Notes under the pieces: model-generated
The model's database searches: none
Seen by the model: only the letters and a program-made list of their open reading frames with translations
What the model was told of the DNA's origin: nothing
Made by a program: the position numbers and the translations under genes
From: Caballeronia arationis
GTDB taxonomy: Bacteria; Pseudomonadota; Gammaproteobacteria; Burkholderiales; Burkholderiaceae
NCBI RefSeq assembly: GCF_001544975.2
Contig: NZ_FCOG02000025.1
Location: 31,467 to 95,466, forward strand
Length of the DNA stretch: 64,000 nucleotides
Direction: 5' to 3'
Part shown: positions 47,856 through 57,324 of the stretch, in pieces
How the letters are laid out: the number at the start of each line of letters is the position of its first letter
How positions within the stretch are numbered: the first letter of the stretch is position 1

Positions 47856-47897
47856 AGTTTTAATGGGCCGTATAGAGGATGGCGCGCGCCGAAAAAC

Positions 47898-47924
47898 AAA
47901 AAAGCCCACGAACCGTCGTTCTGT
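47898..47924 (-). terminator. Terminator of the tRNA-Leu transcript
   Basis: On the minus strand CCCACAGAAC and GTTCGTGGG pair around GACG, followed by CTTTTTTG. Confidence 0.7.
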
Positions 47925-47960
47925 GGGGTTGATCGTTTTGCTGCGAAGCTGAAGGGACCT

Positions 47961-48047
47961 TGGTGCCCAGGAGAGGACTCGAACCTCCACGGTGTTGCCA
48001 CCGCTAGGACCTGAACCTAGTGCGTCTACCAATTCCGCCACCTGGGC
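47961..48047 (-). tRNA. tRNA-Leu (anticodon CAG)
   Basis: An 87-base tRNA with the 3' CCA encoded. The acceptor GCCCAGG pairs perfectly with CCTGGGC; the anticodon stem CTAGG/CCTAG holds a loop TTCAGGT, giving CAG; a long variable arm (GGTGGCAACACC) and the T-loop GGTTCGAGTCC mark it as a class II leucine tRNA. It reads CUG codons. It is the downstream copy of a tandem pair. Confidence 0.97.
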
Positions 48048-48159
48048 CAAGGGGTACAGCGAGTCCGCTATTCTAGCGGGTTGTGAAACCGTGTCAATCG
48101 AAAAGTCGCCGCGGCGGCGGCCGATCGAAGCCACTCATAAAGAAGCGACTCATGAAACG

Positions 48160-48185
48160 AAAGAGCCACCCGAAGGTGGCTCTTT
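48160..48185 (-). terminator. Terminator-like stem between the two tRNA genes
   Basis: AAAGAGCCACC and GGTGGCTCTTT pair around CGAA. A short T tract follows on the minus strand, so part of the transcription may stop after the first tRNA. Confidence 0.55.
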
Positions 48186-48194
48186 CAAACATCT

Positions 48195-48281
48195 TGGTGC
48201 CCAAGAGAGGACTCGAACCTCCACGGTGTTGCCACCGCTAGGACCTGAACCTAGTGCGTCTACCAATTCCGCCACCTGGGC
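48195..48281 (-). tRNA. tRNA-Leu (anticodon CAG), second copy
   Basis: An 87-base copy of the neighbouring tRNA, with the same anticodon loop, variable arm and encoded CCA. It differs from the other copy by one base in the 3' acceptor strand, turning a G-C pair into a G-U wobble. It lies nearest the promoter. Confidence 0.97.
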
Positions 48282-48308
48282 AAGGGTGCGTGTGCAGCAA
48301 AGAACGCA

Positions 48309-48336
48309 ATTATATCGGGTCCAATCAGGCTGTCAA
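48309..48336 (-). promoter_or_regulatory. Near-consensus sigma-70 promoter for the tRNA-Leu pair
   Basis: On the minus strand a perfect TTGACA (48331-48336) and a perfect TATAAT (48309-48314) are spaced by 16 bases, about 28 bases before the first tRNA. No GC-rich discriminator is obvious. Confidence 0.85.
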
Positions 48337-48459
48337 GCTTTTTGAGATCGCGGGCCGCGCGGTCCCGAACGGCCGTTGCGCCGGGGCGGCGAGCCTTGCT
48401 GCGTGGCCTTGTCACGCACCATGAAGGCTCGATGACGGGTGTTAGAATGACTCGCAGAC

Positions 48460-51027
48460 ATGGCGCGCCGATTCAGTCAGTCAGACAGGGCCAGCAAGGC
48501 CCGGCTAGCCATCCCGCTGCCAGAACCAGTCCAACGAGAAGAAATCATCGATAAGCCCTTGAGCAAATATCCGTATCCGATCCCGAGCCGCGAAGAAATT
48601 CTCGGCGTGTTGCGCACGAGCGAAACGCCGCTCGCCGCGAACGACATCGCCGAAGCGCTGTCGATCAAGCGCCAGGAGCGCGAAGGATTTTTCAAGCGAC
48701 TGGGCGCCATGGAGCGCGACGGGCAAATCCGCCTCGACAAGCGCGGTCACTATCAGCTCACTCATCCCTCGAATTTCGTGGCGGGCCGCGTGCAGGGCCA
48801 TCGCGACGGCTTCGGCTTCCTGATTCGCGACGACGGCCAGGACGACCTGTTCCTGCCCAACGGCGAAATGCAGAAGGTGATGCACAACGACCGCGTGCTC
48901 GCGCGCATCGTCGGCTATGACCGGCGCGGGCGGCCCGAAGGGCATATCGTCGAGGTGACGGACCGCGCGAACAAACGCATCATCGGCCGGCTCATCAACG
49001 AGAACGGCGCGCTCATCCTCGTGCCGGAAGACAAGCGCATCGGCCACGATATCCTCATCACGCAGAACGCGAAGAAGGCGAAGGTCGGGCAGGTGGTGTC
49101 GGTGGAGCTCACCGATTTCCCGAGCCGCCATTCGCAGCCGCTCGGACGCGTGGTCGAAGTGATCGGCGATATCGACGATCCGGGCATGGAAATCGAGATC
49201 GCGGTGCGCAAGTACGGCGTGCCGCACGAATTCAGCGACGCCGCGCTCGCGCTGGCCGCGAAACTGCCCGACGAAGTGCGTCCCGCGGATGTCCGCCATC
49301 GCGTGGATTTGCGCGACGTGCCGCTCGTCACGATCGACGGCGAGGACGCCCGCGACTTCGACGACGCCGTCTATTGCGAACCGATGGCCGTTGGCCGCGG
49401 CTCGGGTTATCGCCTGCTGGTGGCGATTGCGGACGTCTCGCATTACGTGCGTCCGAACGAGGCGCTTGACGTCGATGCGCTCGATCGCAGCACGTCGGTG
49501 TATTTCCCGCGCCGCGTGATCCCGATGCTGCCGGAGAAGCTCTCGAACGGGTTGTGTTCGTTGAATCCGCAGGTCGACCGCTGCGTGCTCGTCTGCGACA
49601 TGGTCATCACCGCGCGCGGCGAGATCAAGGCGTACCAGTTCTATCCGGCCGTGATGCATTCGGCGGCGCGTCTCACGTACACCGAAGTCGCGGCCGTGCT
49701 GACCAACACGAAGGGACCGGAAGCGGCCCGCCGCGCCGACCTGCTGCCGCACCTGCAGAATCTCTACGGCGTCTACAAGGCGCTGCACGCGGCGCGCCAG
49801 AAGCGCGGCGCGATCGACTTCGACACGACCGAGACGTATATCGTCGTCAATGCGCAGGGCAAGATCGAGCAGATCGTGCCACGCCATCGCAATGACGCGC
49901 ACCGGCTGATCGAGGAATGCATGCTCGCGGCGAACGTCTGCGCCGCCGATTTCCTGAAGCGCAACAAGCATGCGGGGCTCTATCGCGTGCACGCCGGCCC
50001 GACGCCGGAAAAGCTCGAGAACCTGCGCGCGTTCCTGCGCGGCGTCGGCCTCACGCTCACGGGCAGCGAGAAGCCGCACGCAAGCGACTACGCCGCGCTG
50101 ATGGCGCAGATCCGCGACCGGCCCGATGCGCAGATGCTGCAGTCGATGGTGCTGCGCTCGATGCAGCAGGCCGTCTACAGCCCGGACAACATCGGCCACT
50201 TCGGTCTCGCGTACGAGGCGTACGCGCACTTCACGAGCCCGATCCGCCGCTATCCCGACCTGCTCACGCACCGCGCGATCTACGCGATCCTGCAGGGCAA
50301 GAAGTATCAGCCGTCGATCGGCCATGAGATTTCGCTCAGCACCGGCCTCACGAAGGCCGCGCGCGAAATGCAGAAGGCCGACGACGACTCGCGCGGCCGT
50401 TCGCGCAACAACGTCGCGATCTGGGAAGAACTGGGCCTGCATTGCTCGTCGAACGAGCGGCGCGCCGACGAAGCTTCGCGCGACGTCGAAGCGTGGCTCA
50501 AGTGCTATTTCATGCGCGACAAGCTCGGCGAGGAATACGGCGGGATGGTGAACGGCGTGACGTCGTTCGGCATCTTCGTGCAGCTCGATTCGCTCTTCAT
50601 CGAAGGGCTCGTGCACGTGACCGAACTCGGCTCGGACTACTTCCAGTACGACGAGATCAAGAACGAACTGCGCGGCGAGCGCACCGGCATCCGCTACCGG
50701 ATGTCGGACCGCGTGCGCGTGCAGGTAAGCCGCGTCGATCTGGACTCGCGCAAGATCGACTTCCGGCTCGTGCGCGATACGCCGGTGAAGCCGCCTTCAG
50801 GACGCATCGCACCGGGCGCGCCCGAGCATGCGGGAAGCGCTGCATTGGCGGGACCTCGCGTGCGGCCGTTTTCGGGCGACGACGAGACGCCCAGCACGCG
50901 GCGCCGCGGCGGCAGCAAGCGCGGCTCTGCTGCGCTCGCGACGACCAAGGACGCAGGCGCGGCGCGCAAGCACGGCGCGGCGCCGAAGCCGGCGTCGCCG
51001 GGACGGGCGGCGCGCAAGAAGCGCTGA
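48460..51027 (+). CDS. rnr: Ribonuclease R
   Basis: RNase R is a 3'-to-5' exoribonuclease that degrades structured RNA and aids rRNA quality control. The 855 residues comprise an N-terminal winged-helix (about 45-105, EEILGVLRTSETPLAANDIAEAL), cold-shock domains (GRVQGHRDGFGFLIRDD), the RNB catalytic domain with TIDGEDARDFDDAVY (about 290-304, metal-binding aspartates), an S1 domain (about 680-770) and a basic, Ala/Lys-rich tail. The first 35 residues precede the usual start of the family; an internal start is possible but lacks a clear site. Divergent from the tRNA operon. Confidence 0.94.
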   Translation: MARRFSQSDRASKARLAIPLPEPVQREEIIDKPLSKYPYPIPSREEILGVLRTSETPLAANDIAEALSIKRQEREGFFKRLGAMERDGQIRLDKRGHYQLTHPSNFVAGRVQGHRDGFGFLIRDDGQDDLFLPNGEMQKVMHNDRVLARIVGYDRRGRPEGHIVEVTDRANKRIIGRLINENGALILVPEDKRIGHDILITQNAKKAKVGQVVSVELTDFPSRHSQPLGRVVEVIGDIDDPGMEIEIAVRKYGVPHEFSDAALALAAKLPDEVRPADVRHRVDLRDVPLVTIDGEDARDFDDAVYCEPMAVGRGSGYRLLVAIADVSHYVRPNEALDVDALDRSTSVYFPRRVIPMLPEKLSNGLCSLNPQVDRCVLVCDMVITARGEIKAYQFYPAVMHSAARLTYTEVAAVLTNTKGPEAARRADLLPHLQNLYGVYKALHAARQKRGAIDFDTTETYIVVNAQGKIEQIVPRHRNDAHRLIEECMLAANVCAADFLKRNKHAGLYRVHAGPTPEKLENLRAFLRGVGLTLTGSEKPHASDYAALMAQIRDRPDAQMLQSMVLRSMQQAVYSPDNIGHFGLAYEAYAHFTSPIRRYPDLLTHRAIYAILQGKKYQPSIGHEISLSTGLTKAAREMQKADDDSRGRSRNNVAIWEELGLHCSSNERRADEASRDVEAWLKCYFMRDKLGEEYGGMVNGVTSFGIFVQLDSLFIEGLVHVTELGSDYFQYDEIKNELRGERTGIRYRMSDRVRVQVSRVDLDSRKIDFRLVRDTPVKPPSGRIAPGAPEHAGSAALAGPRVRPFSGDDETPSTRRRGGSKRGSAALATTKDAGAARKHGAAPKPASPGRAARKKR

Positions 51028-51067
51028 ACGGCGGGCGGTCTGCCGGCGGTGCGCGTCATGTCGAATG

Positions 51068-51112
51068 CGCGGCCCGATGCGCGAAAAGCGCGTCGGGCCG
51101 CGTTTGGTTTTT
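51068..51112 (+). terminator. Terminator of rnr
   Basis: CGCGGCCCGA (51068-51077) pairs with TCGGGCCGCG (51093-51102), followed by TTTGGTTTTT. It separates rnr from rlmB, which begins 35 bases later. Confidence 0.75.
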
Positions 51113-51146
51113 GTGGTTGTTTTCTTATCGAAGGTTTGGGTGAGTC

Positions 51147-51890
51147 ATGTCACGTCTGAAGGTTCTCTACGGTTTTCACGCGGTCACCGCGCGCCTCAGG
51201 GCAGATGCATCGACGATCGAGGAAGTGTTGTACGACCCCTCGCGCAAGGATCGCCGGATGCAGGATTTCCTGCGCTCCGCGAAGGAAGCCGGCGTGCGTC
51301 TGATCGCCGCCGATGAATCGCGTCTCTGGGGCCTCGCGGGCAACGTCGGGCATCAGGGCGTCGTCGCGCGCGCGCACGACATGCCGCTCGCGCAGAATCT
51401 CGCCGAGCTGCTCGACGGTGTCTCGGGCACGCCGCTGCTTCTCGTGCTCGATGGCGTCACCGATCCGCACAACCTCGGCGCGTGCCTGCGCGTCGCAGAC
51501 GCGGCCGGCGCGCATGCAGTGATCGCGCCGCGCGACCGATCGGCGGGCCTGAACGCGACGGCGGCGAAAGTCGCGAGCGGCGCCGCCGAAACCGTGCCGT
51601 ACATCACCGTGACGAATCTGGCGCGGGCGCTGCGCGAACTGAAGGACGCGGGCGTGTGGGTGGTCGGCACGGCGGGCGAGGCGAGCGCGAGCCTCTACGA
51701 CACGAAGCTCGATGGTCCGATTGCGATTGTCGTCGGCGCGGAAGGCGAGGGCATGCGCCGCCTCACCCGCGAAACCTGCGACGAGATCATGAACATTCCG
51801 ATGGCCGGAACGGTCGAGAGTCTGAATGTGTCGGTGGCGAGCGGCGTGTGTCTCTTCGAAGCGGTGCGTCAGCGGTCGGTGAAGAAATAA
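51147..51890 (+). CDS. rlmB: 23S rRNA (guanosine-2251-2'-O)-methyltransferase RlmB
   Basis: A SpoU/TrmH-family methyltransferase that modifies G2251 in the ribosomal P-loop. The 247 residues have an N-terminal L30e-like RNA-binding domain ([17 protein letters not shown]) and the trefoil-knot SPOUT core with [33 protein letters not shown] and [22 protein letters not shown]. The length matches E. coli RlmB (243). It lies just after rnr, the standard rnr-rlmB pairing, although a hairpin lies between them. Confidence 0.94.
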   Translation: MSRLKVLYGFHAVTARLRADASTIEEVLYDPSRKDRRMQDFLRSAKEAGVRLIAADESRLWGLAGNVGHQGVVARAHDMPLAQNLAELLDGVSGTPLLLVLDGVTDPHNLGACLRVADAAGAHAVIAPRDRSAGLNATAAKVASGAAETVPYITVTNLARALRELKDAGVWVVGTAGEASASLYDTKLDGPIAIVVGAEGEGMRRLTRETCDEIMNIPMAGTVESLNVSVASGVCLFEAVRQRSVKK

Positions 51891-51897
51891 CGCATCG

Positions 51898-52725
51898 ATG
51901 ACGTTCCGTTTTGCCGCCGTCGCGCTCCTCTGTGCGCTTCTCTCCGCCTGCACCGTGACCCGGATCGACAGCGGCACCTACATCGCCGATACGAGCCATC
52001 ATGCGACGAGCGCCGACTCGCGCGTGCGTTTCCTCGTGATGCACTACACGGAGATCGGCGAGGCGGGATCGATCGAAGTCCTGACCGGCCCGAACGTCAG
52101 CGCGCACTATGTCGTGCCGGACGCGCCGAGCGTCGAGAAGGGCGAACCGGTGATCTACCAGCTCGTGCAAGAGGAAGAGCGCGCGTGGCATGCGGGCGTC
52201 AGCGAATGGCAGGGGACGACGGAACTGAACGCGGCGTCGATCGGCATCGAGAACGTGAATCTGGGTCCGATCGATACGCTCGAAGGCCGCACCTGGCAGC
52301 CGTATCCGCCCGCGCAGGTCGATGCGCTCGTGCGGCTCGCGAAGGACATCGTCACGCGTTATCGCATTCCGCCGACGCGCGTCGTCGGCCATAGCGACGT
52401 CGCGCCGCAACGCAAGATCGATCCCGGCCCGCTCTTTCCCTGGCACACGCTGTACGAGGCGGGCGTCGGCGCGTGGCCAGACGATGCGGATGTCGCGCGC
52501 CATCTCGCGGACCGCGATCCGAAGGCGCCCGCGGACGTCAAGGCGCTGCAGGACAAGCTGCGGCGTTACGGCTACGCAGTCGCCACCGACGGCGTCCTCG
52601 ACGAGAAGACGCGTCACGTCCTCAGCGCGTTCCAGATGCATTTCCGCCCGCGCGACCATGCGGGCGACGCGGACGCCGAAAGCGACGCGATCGCCGCCGC
52701 GCTGCTCGACAAGTATTTCCCCTGA
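51898..52725 (+). CDS. AmpD/AmiD-like N-acetylmuramoyl-L-alanine amidase lipoprotein
   Basis: A zinc amidase that cuts the muramyl-peptide bond of peptidoglycan fragments. The 275-residue product has a lipoprotein signal (lipobox LLSAC, Cys near residue 18), an amidase_2 domain with zinc ligands expected in MHYTE and GHSDVAPQRKIDPG, the SIGIENVN segment, and a C-terminal peptidoglycan-binding domain (about 200-275, LQDKLRRYGYAVATDGVLDEKT). This layout matches outer-membrane AmiD rather than cytoplasmic AmpD. It begins seven bases after rlmB, so it is probably co-transcribed. Confidence 0.88.
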   Translation: MTFRFAAVALLCALLSACTVTRIDSGTYIADTSHHATSADSRVRFLVMHYTEIGEAGSIEVLTGPNVSAHYVVPDAPSVEKGEPVIYQLVQEEERAWHAGVSEWQGTTELNAASIGIENVNLGPIDTLEGRTWQPYPPAQVDALVRLAKDIVTRYRIPPTRVVGHSDVAPQRKIDPGPLFPWHTLYEAGVGAWPDDADVARHLADRDPKAPADVKALQDKLRRYGYAVATDGVLDEKTRHVLSAFQMHFRPRDHAGDADAESDAIAAALLDKYFP

Positions 52726-52733
52726 GCCACGTC

Positions 52734-53126
52734 ATGTCCGACTACTTCCTTCCGCTGCGCGCGATACACATGACCTGCGCGGCGCTGAGCATCGCGAGCT
52801 TTTTCGTTCGCTGGCTGTGGATGCTGCTCGACTCGCCGCTCCTGCACAAGCGCGCGACGAAGATCGCGCCGCATGTCATCGATACCGCGCTGCTCTTGAG
52901 CGCGCTCGCGCTCGTCACGATCATCGGCTTCGGCGCGAACGCGGCCTGGCTTTCGGCGAAGATCGCGGGGCTCGTCGTCTATATCGTGCTCGGCACCTTT
53001 GCGCTCAAGCGTGGGCGCACGAAGGCCGTGCGCGCGGTGACCGGCCTGCTCGCGATCGTGACGTTCGCCTTCATCGCGTCGGTCGCGCGCTCCCACGATC
53101 CGCTCGGTTTCCTTCGCGCGCTCTAG
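52734..53126 (+). CDS. SirB2-family integral membrane protein
   Basis: A 130-residue membrane protein with four hydrophobic segments (LRAIHMTCAALSIASFFVRW, VIDTALLLSALALVTIIGF, AKIAGLVVYIVLGTFAL, AVTGLLAIVTFAFIASVA) and the family's N-terminal LRAIHMTCAALS and HKRATKIAPHVIDTALL. SirB2 (Salmonella) was linked to invasion regulation, but its molecular function is unknown. It begins eight bases after the amidase gene and probably belongs to the same transcript. Confidence 0.85.
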   Translation: MSDYFLPLRAIHMTCAALSIASFFVRWLWMLLDSPLLHKRATKIAPHVIDTALLLSALALVTIIGFGANAAWLSAKIAGLVVYIVLGTFALKRGRTKAVRAVTGLLAIVTFAFIASVARSHDPLGFLRAL

Positions 53127-53189
53127 CCGGAGGCGCGGCGCCGCAGGTCCGTTAAAATCACGCTTTCCCCTCTCGCAGTCCCCACTCCC

Positions 53190-53888
53190 ATGACTCAAGA
53201 CGAACTCAAGCAACTGGTCGGACAGGCCGCGGCCGACTACGTGAACGCGAACGTGCCCGAAGGCGCGGTGATCGGCGTCGGCACCGGCTCGACGGCAAAT
53301 TGTTTCATCGATGCAATCGCGAAGTCGAAGGCCCGCTATCGCGGCGCGGTTTCGAGCTCGCTTGCGACCACGGCGCGGCTCGAATCGCACGGCTTCAAGG
53401 TGTTCGATCTGAACGAGATCGAGTCGCTGCCGGTGTACGTCGATGGCGCCGACGAGATCGACGAAAGCGGCGCGATGATAAAGGGCGGCGGCGGCGCGCT
53501 CACGCGCGAGAAGATCGTGGCGTCGGTGTCGGACGTGTTCGTGTGCATCGCGGATGCGACGAAGCGCGTGTCGGTCATGGGGCGGTTCCCGCTGCCGATC
53601 GAAGTCGTGCCGATGGCGCGCACCGCGATTGGCCGGCGCGTGGCCGCGCTCGGCGCCGTGCCCGTCGTGCGCGTGCAGAAGGACGGCTCGCCCTTCATCA
53701 CCGACAACGGCAACGAGATCATCGACGTGAAGGGCCTCGAGATCACCGATCCGCGCGCGCTCGAAGCGCAGTTGAACGCGTGGCCGGGCGTGGTGACGGT
53801 GGGCCTTTTCGCCGCGCGTGGCGCCAACGTGTGCCTGCTTGGCATGGACACGGGCGTCGAGCGGATCGACTACGTGCAACATCAGTGA
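53190..53888 (+). CDS. rpiA: Ribose-5-phosphate isomerase A
   Basis: RpiA interconverts ribose-5-phosphate and ribulose-5-phosphate in the pentose phosphate pathway. The 232-residue protein has [13 protein letters not shown] (phosphate binding), the catalytic-region [26 protein letters not shown] and the C-terminal [15 protein letters not shown]. Length is normal for the family (about 220-230). A stem (AAGCGATC/GATCGCTT, 53901-53922) follows the stop but has no T-run. Confidence 0.95.
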   Translation: MTQDELKQLVGQAAADYVNANVPEGAVIGVGTGSTANCFIDAIAKSKARYRGAVSSSLATTARLESHGFKVFDLNEIESLPVYVDGADEIDESGAMIKGGGGALTREKIVASVSDVFVCIADATKRVSVMGRFPLPIEVVPMARTAIGRRVAALGAVPVVRVQKDGSPFITDNGNEIIDVKGLEITDPRALEAQLNAWPGVVTVGLFAARGANVCLLGMDTGVERIDYVQHQ

Positions 53889-54105
53889 GCCAATGAGTTA
53901 AGCGATCACTACGGATCGCTTCGACTGCCATCGCGCGCGCATCGGTTCATCGCCGTCGCGCGCGTCACTTTTTGTCCACGCGAGCGAATGTGCGTCAGCG
54001 CTCTGCGGGGCGCACGGGCCGCGCCAAAAAATCTCGAAAAAATAGCAGGCTGAGGTAGCATTGCGGGACAACTCTCACGCGAAAACGCTTGCTCCCAAGC
54101 CCACG

Positions 54106-55296
54106 ATGAACGACAGCAAAGAAGCCATTGCACGCGATGTCGAGGCGATCAGCCGCATCGGCGCCGTGCCTTCGATGCTGCGTGTCATCTGCAAGAACAC
54201 GGGCCTCGGTTTCGCCGCCGTCGCGCGCGTGACCGAGGGCAACTGGACCGCCTGCGCGGTGCAGGACGACATCCAGTTCGGACTGAAGCCCGGCGGCCAG
54301 CTCGACGTCAACACCACGCTCTGTATCGAAGCGCGCGCGGCACGCATGCCGGTCGTGATCGATCACGCGAGCACCGACCCCGTCTACAGCAGTCACCACA
54401 CGCCGCGCATCTACAACATCGAAAGCTATATCTCGGTGCCGATCGTGCTGCCGAACGGCGAGTATTTCGGCAACCTGTGCGCAATCGATCCGCGTCCGCG
54501 CGTCGTCTCCGACCCGCGCACGGTCACGATGTTCACGCTCTTCGCCGAGCTGATCGCGCTGCAACTCGACAGCGAAGGGCGCCATCGCGCGGCCGAATCC
54601 GCGCTCTTCGACGAGCGCGCGACCGCGGAGCTGCGCGAGCAGTTCATTGCGGTGCTGGGCCACGACCTTCGCAATCCGCTCGCGGCGGTGTCCGCGAGCG
54701 CGGAACTGCTCGTGCGCAAGAGCAGCGAGCCCGAATCGGTTTCCATCGGCCGTCGCCTGCAGGCGACCGCGCGCCGCATGTCGCGCCTGATCGACGACGT
54801 GCTCGATTTCGCGCGCGGCCGGCTGGGAGCGGGCATCGGTGTGACGCTTCAGCCCGAGGACGACCTGCGCACTGCGCTCTGCGACGTCGTGTCCGAACTA
54901 CGCGACGCCAATCCGGGCCGCACGGTGCGCGAGAACATTTCGATCGCCCAGCGCGTGTTCTGCGACCGCGGACGCTTGCAGCAACTGCTGTCGAATCTGC
55001 TCGGCAACGCGCTCACGCATGGCGCACGCGACGAACCGGTCATCGTCGAGGCGGCGGTCGATGGGGACTGCGTCGTGGTGTCGGTGGCGAACGGCGGCAC
55101 ACCGATCGCCACCGACGACCTGCAGAAGGTTTTCGAGCCCTACTGGCGTCCCGCGACCAGCAGGCCGGGCGGCGGCCTCGGGCTCGGGCTCTATATCTGC
55201 GCTCAAATCGTCGAGGCGCATGGCGGCATGCTGGACGTCACGTCGTCGGCGGAAGAGGGCACGCGTTTCATCGCACGGCTGCGCATCTGCGGCTGA
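54106..55296 (+). CDS. GAF-domain sensor histidine kinase, orphan
   Basis: A 396-residue soluble kinase. Residues about 15-165 form a GAF sensor (GLGFAAVARV, SYISVPIVLPNGEYFGNLCAIDP); HisKA follows with the phospho-accepting His186 in FIAVLGHDLRNPLAAVSAS; then the ATPase with LLSNLLGNALTHGA (N box) and GGGLGLGLYICAQIVEAHGG (G boxes). No membrane segment and no response-regulator gene lies nearby, so it is an orphan. The GAF-then-kinase arrangement resembles phytochrome-like or redox/light-type sensors, but no chromophore cysteine was identified. The start at 54106 lacks a strong ribosome site; a TTG at 54061 is in frame. Confidence 0.85.
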   Translation: MNDSKEAIARDVEAISRIGAVPSMLRVICKNTGLGFAAVARVTEGNWTACAVQDDIQFGLKPGGQLDVNTTLCIEARAARMPVVIDHASTDPVYSSHHTPRIYNIESYISVPIVLPNGEYFGNLCAIDPRPRVVSDPRTVTMFTLFAELIALQLDSEGRHRAAESALFDERATAELREQFIAVLGHDLRNPLAAVSASAELLVRKSSEPESVSIGRRLQATARRMSRLIDDVLDFARGRLGAGIGVTLQPEDDLRTALCDVVSELRDANPGRTVRENISIAQRVFCDRGRLQQLLSNLLGNALTHGARDEPVIVEAAVDGDCVVVSVANGGTPIATDDLQKVFEPYWRPATSRPGGGLGLGLYICAQIVEAHGGMLDVTSSAEEGTRFIARLRICG

Positions 55297-55523
55297 GGTC
55301 TCGCTTCGTTGGGCTTCGTGCGCGACGCGCGGCGTGATCGCGGCGACGCACTGACGATCCGCTTCTTGCCGGCAGGGTTCCGGTACTGTTCTTGCTGCAA
55401 CGAGAAGGAAATTTGGGGCGACGCCCACGGAGGCGCGCGGCTTCGCTGGCCATCATGCGGGCCGCGCTCGAACCGGGCGCTCGAAGTCGACGTACAACCG
55501 CCAATCCTGAATTCCAACATTCG

Positions 55524-55757
55524 ATGCATTCCGATCTCCGATACGCACTCGATACGGCCTACCAGCAGCTGAGACAGCTGGAGCCGTCACCGGCCGACTT
55601 CGCGAGCAGCTATGCGCTGTGCCTCGGCATGATCATGGGCGGGCGGACTTGCGGCGGGATGTCGAAGGACGAAGCAGCGGTGGAGCGCGCGCATCTGTCG
55701 ATGCTTGCGGCGCTTTATGAAATCCGCCTGGTCGTGCGGAGCGAATCGGGGAGGTAG
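55524..55757 (+). CDS. Small hypothetical protein
   Basis: A 77-residue product beginning MHSDLRYALDTAYQQLRQ, mostly helical in pattern, with two cysteines (YALCLGMI, GRTCGGM) and no signal or membrane segment. The first 30 residues look amphipathic. No strong ribosome site precedes the ATG and no family is recognised, but the composition is protein-like and a terminator follows 24 bases after the stop. Possibly a real small gene downstream of the histidine kinase. Confidence 0.45.
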   Translation: MHSDLRYALDTAYQQLRQLEPSPADFASSYALCLGMIMGGRTCGGMSKDEAAVERAHLSMLAALYEIRLVVRSESGR

Positions 55758-55780
55758 GATCGTCGGGACCGATGCAAATG

Positions 55781-55818
55781 AGAAAGGCCCGGCAGCATGC
55801 TGCCGGGCCTTTCCTTTT
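55781..55818. terminator. Bidirectional terminator
   Basis: GAAAGGCCCGGCAGC pairs with GCTGCCGGGCCTTTC (with a central AT), with short T tracts on both sides. It separates the plus-strand small gene from the minus-strand glycosyltransferase gene. Confidence 0.82.
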
Positions 55819-55864
55819 CTGGCGGCTCGTCCGCTTGCCACCCCTTGCGGACTCGCCAGTCTCC

Positions 55865-57283
55865 TCAATAAGCGTTGCGACTCACGAATCCCTTGAACAT
55901 CGTGATCGCGACGATCTTGATGTCGAACCAGAACGACCAGTTGTGGATATAGAAGAGGTCGAACTTCACGCGGCTCTCCATCTTCTCGACCTTGGTCGTC
56001 GCGCCGCGATATCCGTTCACCTGCGCCCAGCCGGTGATGCCTGGCTTGATCCGGTAGCGGAACATGTAGCCGTAGACGAGATCCTTGTAGAGGTCGTCGT
56101 GTTCGATCGCATGCGGGCGGGGACCCACCACCGACATCTGCCCGAACAGCACGTTCAGGAACTGCGGCAGTTCGTCGAGACTCGTGCGCCGCAGGAATGC
56201 GCCGATCTTCGTCACGCGCGGATCGTTGCGCATCGCCTGCGTCACGTGGCCCGCCTGTTCCTTGTGCATTGCCATCGAGCGGAACTTGTAGATGCGAAAC
56301 GGCCTTCCATCCGCACCCTTGCGAAACTGCGTGAAAAGCACCGGGCCCTTCGAGGTCGCCTTGATCGCAATCGCGATGCAGATCAAGAGCGGCGCGAGCG
56401 CGGTGAGCGCGGCGGCGGCGAAACAGCGGTCGAACAGCAGCTTCGGCCACATCTGCAGCGTGCCGACGGGCGATGTCGTCAGGTTGATGGTGGGGAGGCC
56501 CGCGACGTCGGTCATCGAATGATTGAAGAGCGACATGCTGCGCGTGTCCGGAATGAGGCGCAGGTTCACGAAGTCATGGCGCATCGCGTGGACGAAGCGA
56601 TAGATCGTGTGCTCTTCCGACAGCGGCAATGCGAGCCAGATTTCGTTGATGCCTTCTGCGCGTACTTTCGCGACGAACTCGTCGAAGTCGTTCAGCACCG
56701 GCAGTCGGCCCGCACGCGTGTTGCCCGCGCCGCCGGCACGGCTGATCCCGCTTGCATGCAGCGCTTCGTTGCCGCTCGTGTCGAGCAGGCACACCGGTGT
56801 GAAGCCCTGGCCCGGCGTGCGGTTCAGATGGGCGAGCAGCGTGCGCGCGAAGCCCTGCGCGCCGACGATCGCCACCGTGCGCTGGTTCAGCCCGCGGCTT
56901 CGCATCACGCGCAGGCCGAGATACACGACGCACTTCGACGTAATGATCATGGCGCCCGAGATGATCGTCGAATAGGCGAACCAGAGGCGCGATACCGCGT
57001 CCATCCGATGCAATGTGAATGCGAGCAGGAGGCTTGTCGCGGCGACCGCTATCCACGCGAGCGCAACGCGTGCGAGCATCCCCGGCAGCGCCTTGCCGCG
57101 CCAGGTCTCATAGACGCCGAAGCTCGGAAAAAGCAGCAGCGCGAGCACGCTGTTGAACGCGATCAGGAGCTTCTCGACGTCGCTGAAATCGCTCGACGAC
57201 GAGAAGCGCATCGAATGGGCGATCAGCCCGCCCGCGACAATCAAAGCGACGTCGAGACACCGGGCAGTTCGGTTGAACATCAT
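55865..57283 (-). CDS. Undecaprenyl-phosphate glucose phosphotransferase (WcaJ/BceB type)
   Basis: Starts exopolysaccharide synthesis by transferring glucose-1-phosphate from UDP-glucose to undecaprenyl phosphate at the inner membrane. The 472 residues have four or five N-terminal membrane segments, a CoA-binding-like middle ([17 protein letters not shown]), a fifth membrane helix ([16 protein letters not shown]) and the catalytic bacterial sugar transferase domain with [21 protein letters not shown], the [15 protein letters not shown] and MSVVGPRP motifs and a C-terminal [15 protein letters not shown]. Close in form to Burkholderia cepacian BceB. It stands alone rather than in a bce cluster, followed by the terminator at 55781-55818. 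Confidence 0.9.
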   Translation of the reverse strand: MMFNRTARCLDVALIVAGGLIAHSMRFSSSSDFSDVEKLLIAFNSVLALLLFPSFGVYETWRGKALPGMLARVALAWIAVAATSLLLAFTLHRMDAVSRLWFAYSTIISGAMIITSKCVVYLGLRVMRSRGLNQRTVAIVGAQGFARTLLAHLNRTPGQGFTPVCLLDTSGNEALHASGISRAGGAGNTRAGRLPVLNDFDEFVAKVRAEGINEIWLALPLSEEHTIYRFVHAMRHDFVNLRLIPDTRSMSLFNHSMTDVAGLPTINLTTSPVGTLQMWPKLLFDRCFAAAALTALAPLLICIAIAIKATSKGPVLFTQFRKGADGRPFRIYKFRSMAMHKEQAGHVTQAMRNDPRVTKIGAFLRRTSLDELPQFLNVLFGQMSVVGPRPHAIEHDDLYKDLVYGYMFRYRIKPGITGWAQVNGYRGATTKVEKMESRVKFDLFYIHNWSFWFDIKIVAITMFKGFVSRNAY

Positions 57284-57324
57284 GGTCTAGCTCCCCGCAG
57301 GCCACTCATTGCACGCTCTTGTTG

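Larger units (their letters stand above)
47611..47960. other. Intergenic with AT-rich inverted repeat and tRNA terminator
   Basis: From left: upstream region of the MFS gene, an AT-rich stretch with a 10-bp inverted repeat (47814-47855), and the terminator of the tRNA transcript (47898-47924). No gene is seen. Confidence 0.6.

Noticed and set aside
47961..48281. tRNA-Leu pair as an integration site for a genomic island
   Set aside because: No integrase gene and no repeated tRNA 3' end on either side were seen; the second copy is a full tRNA, not an att fragment.
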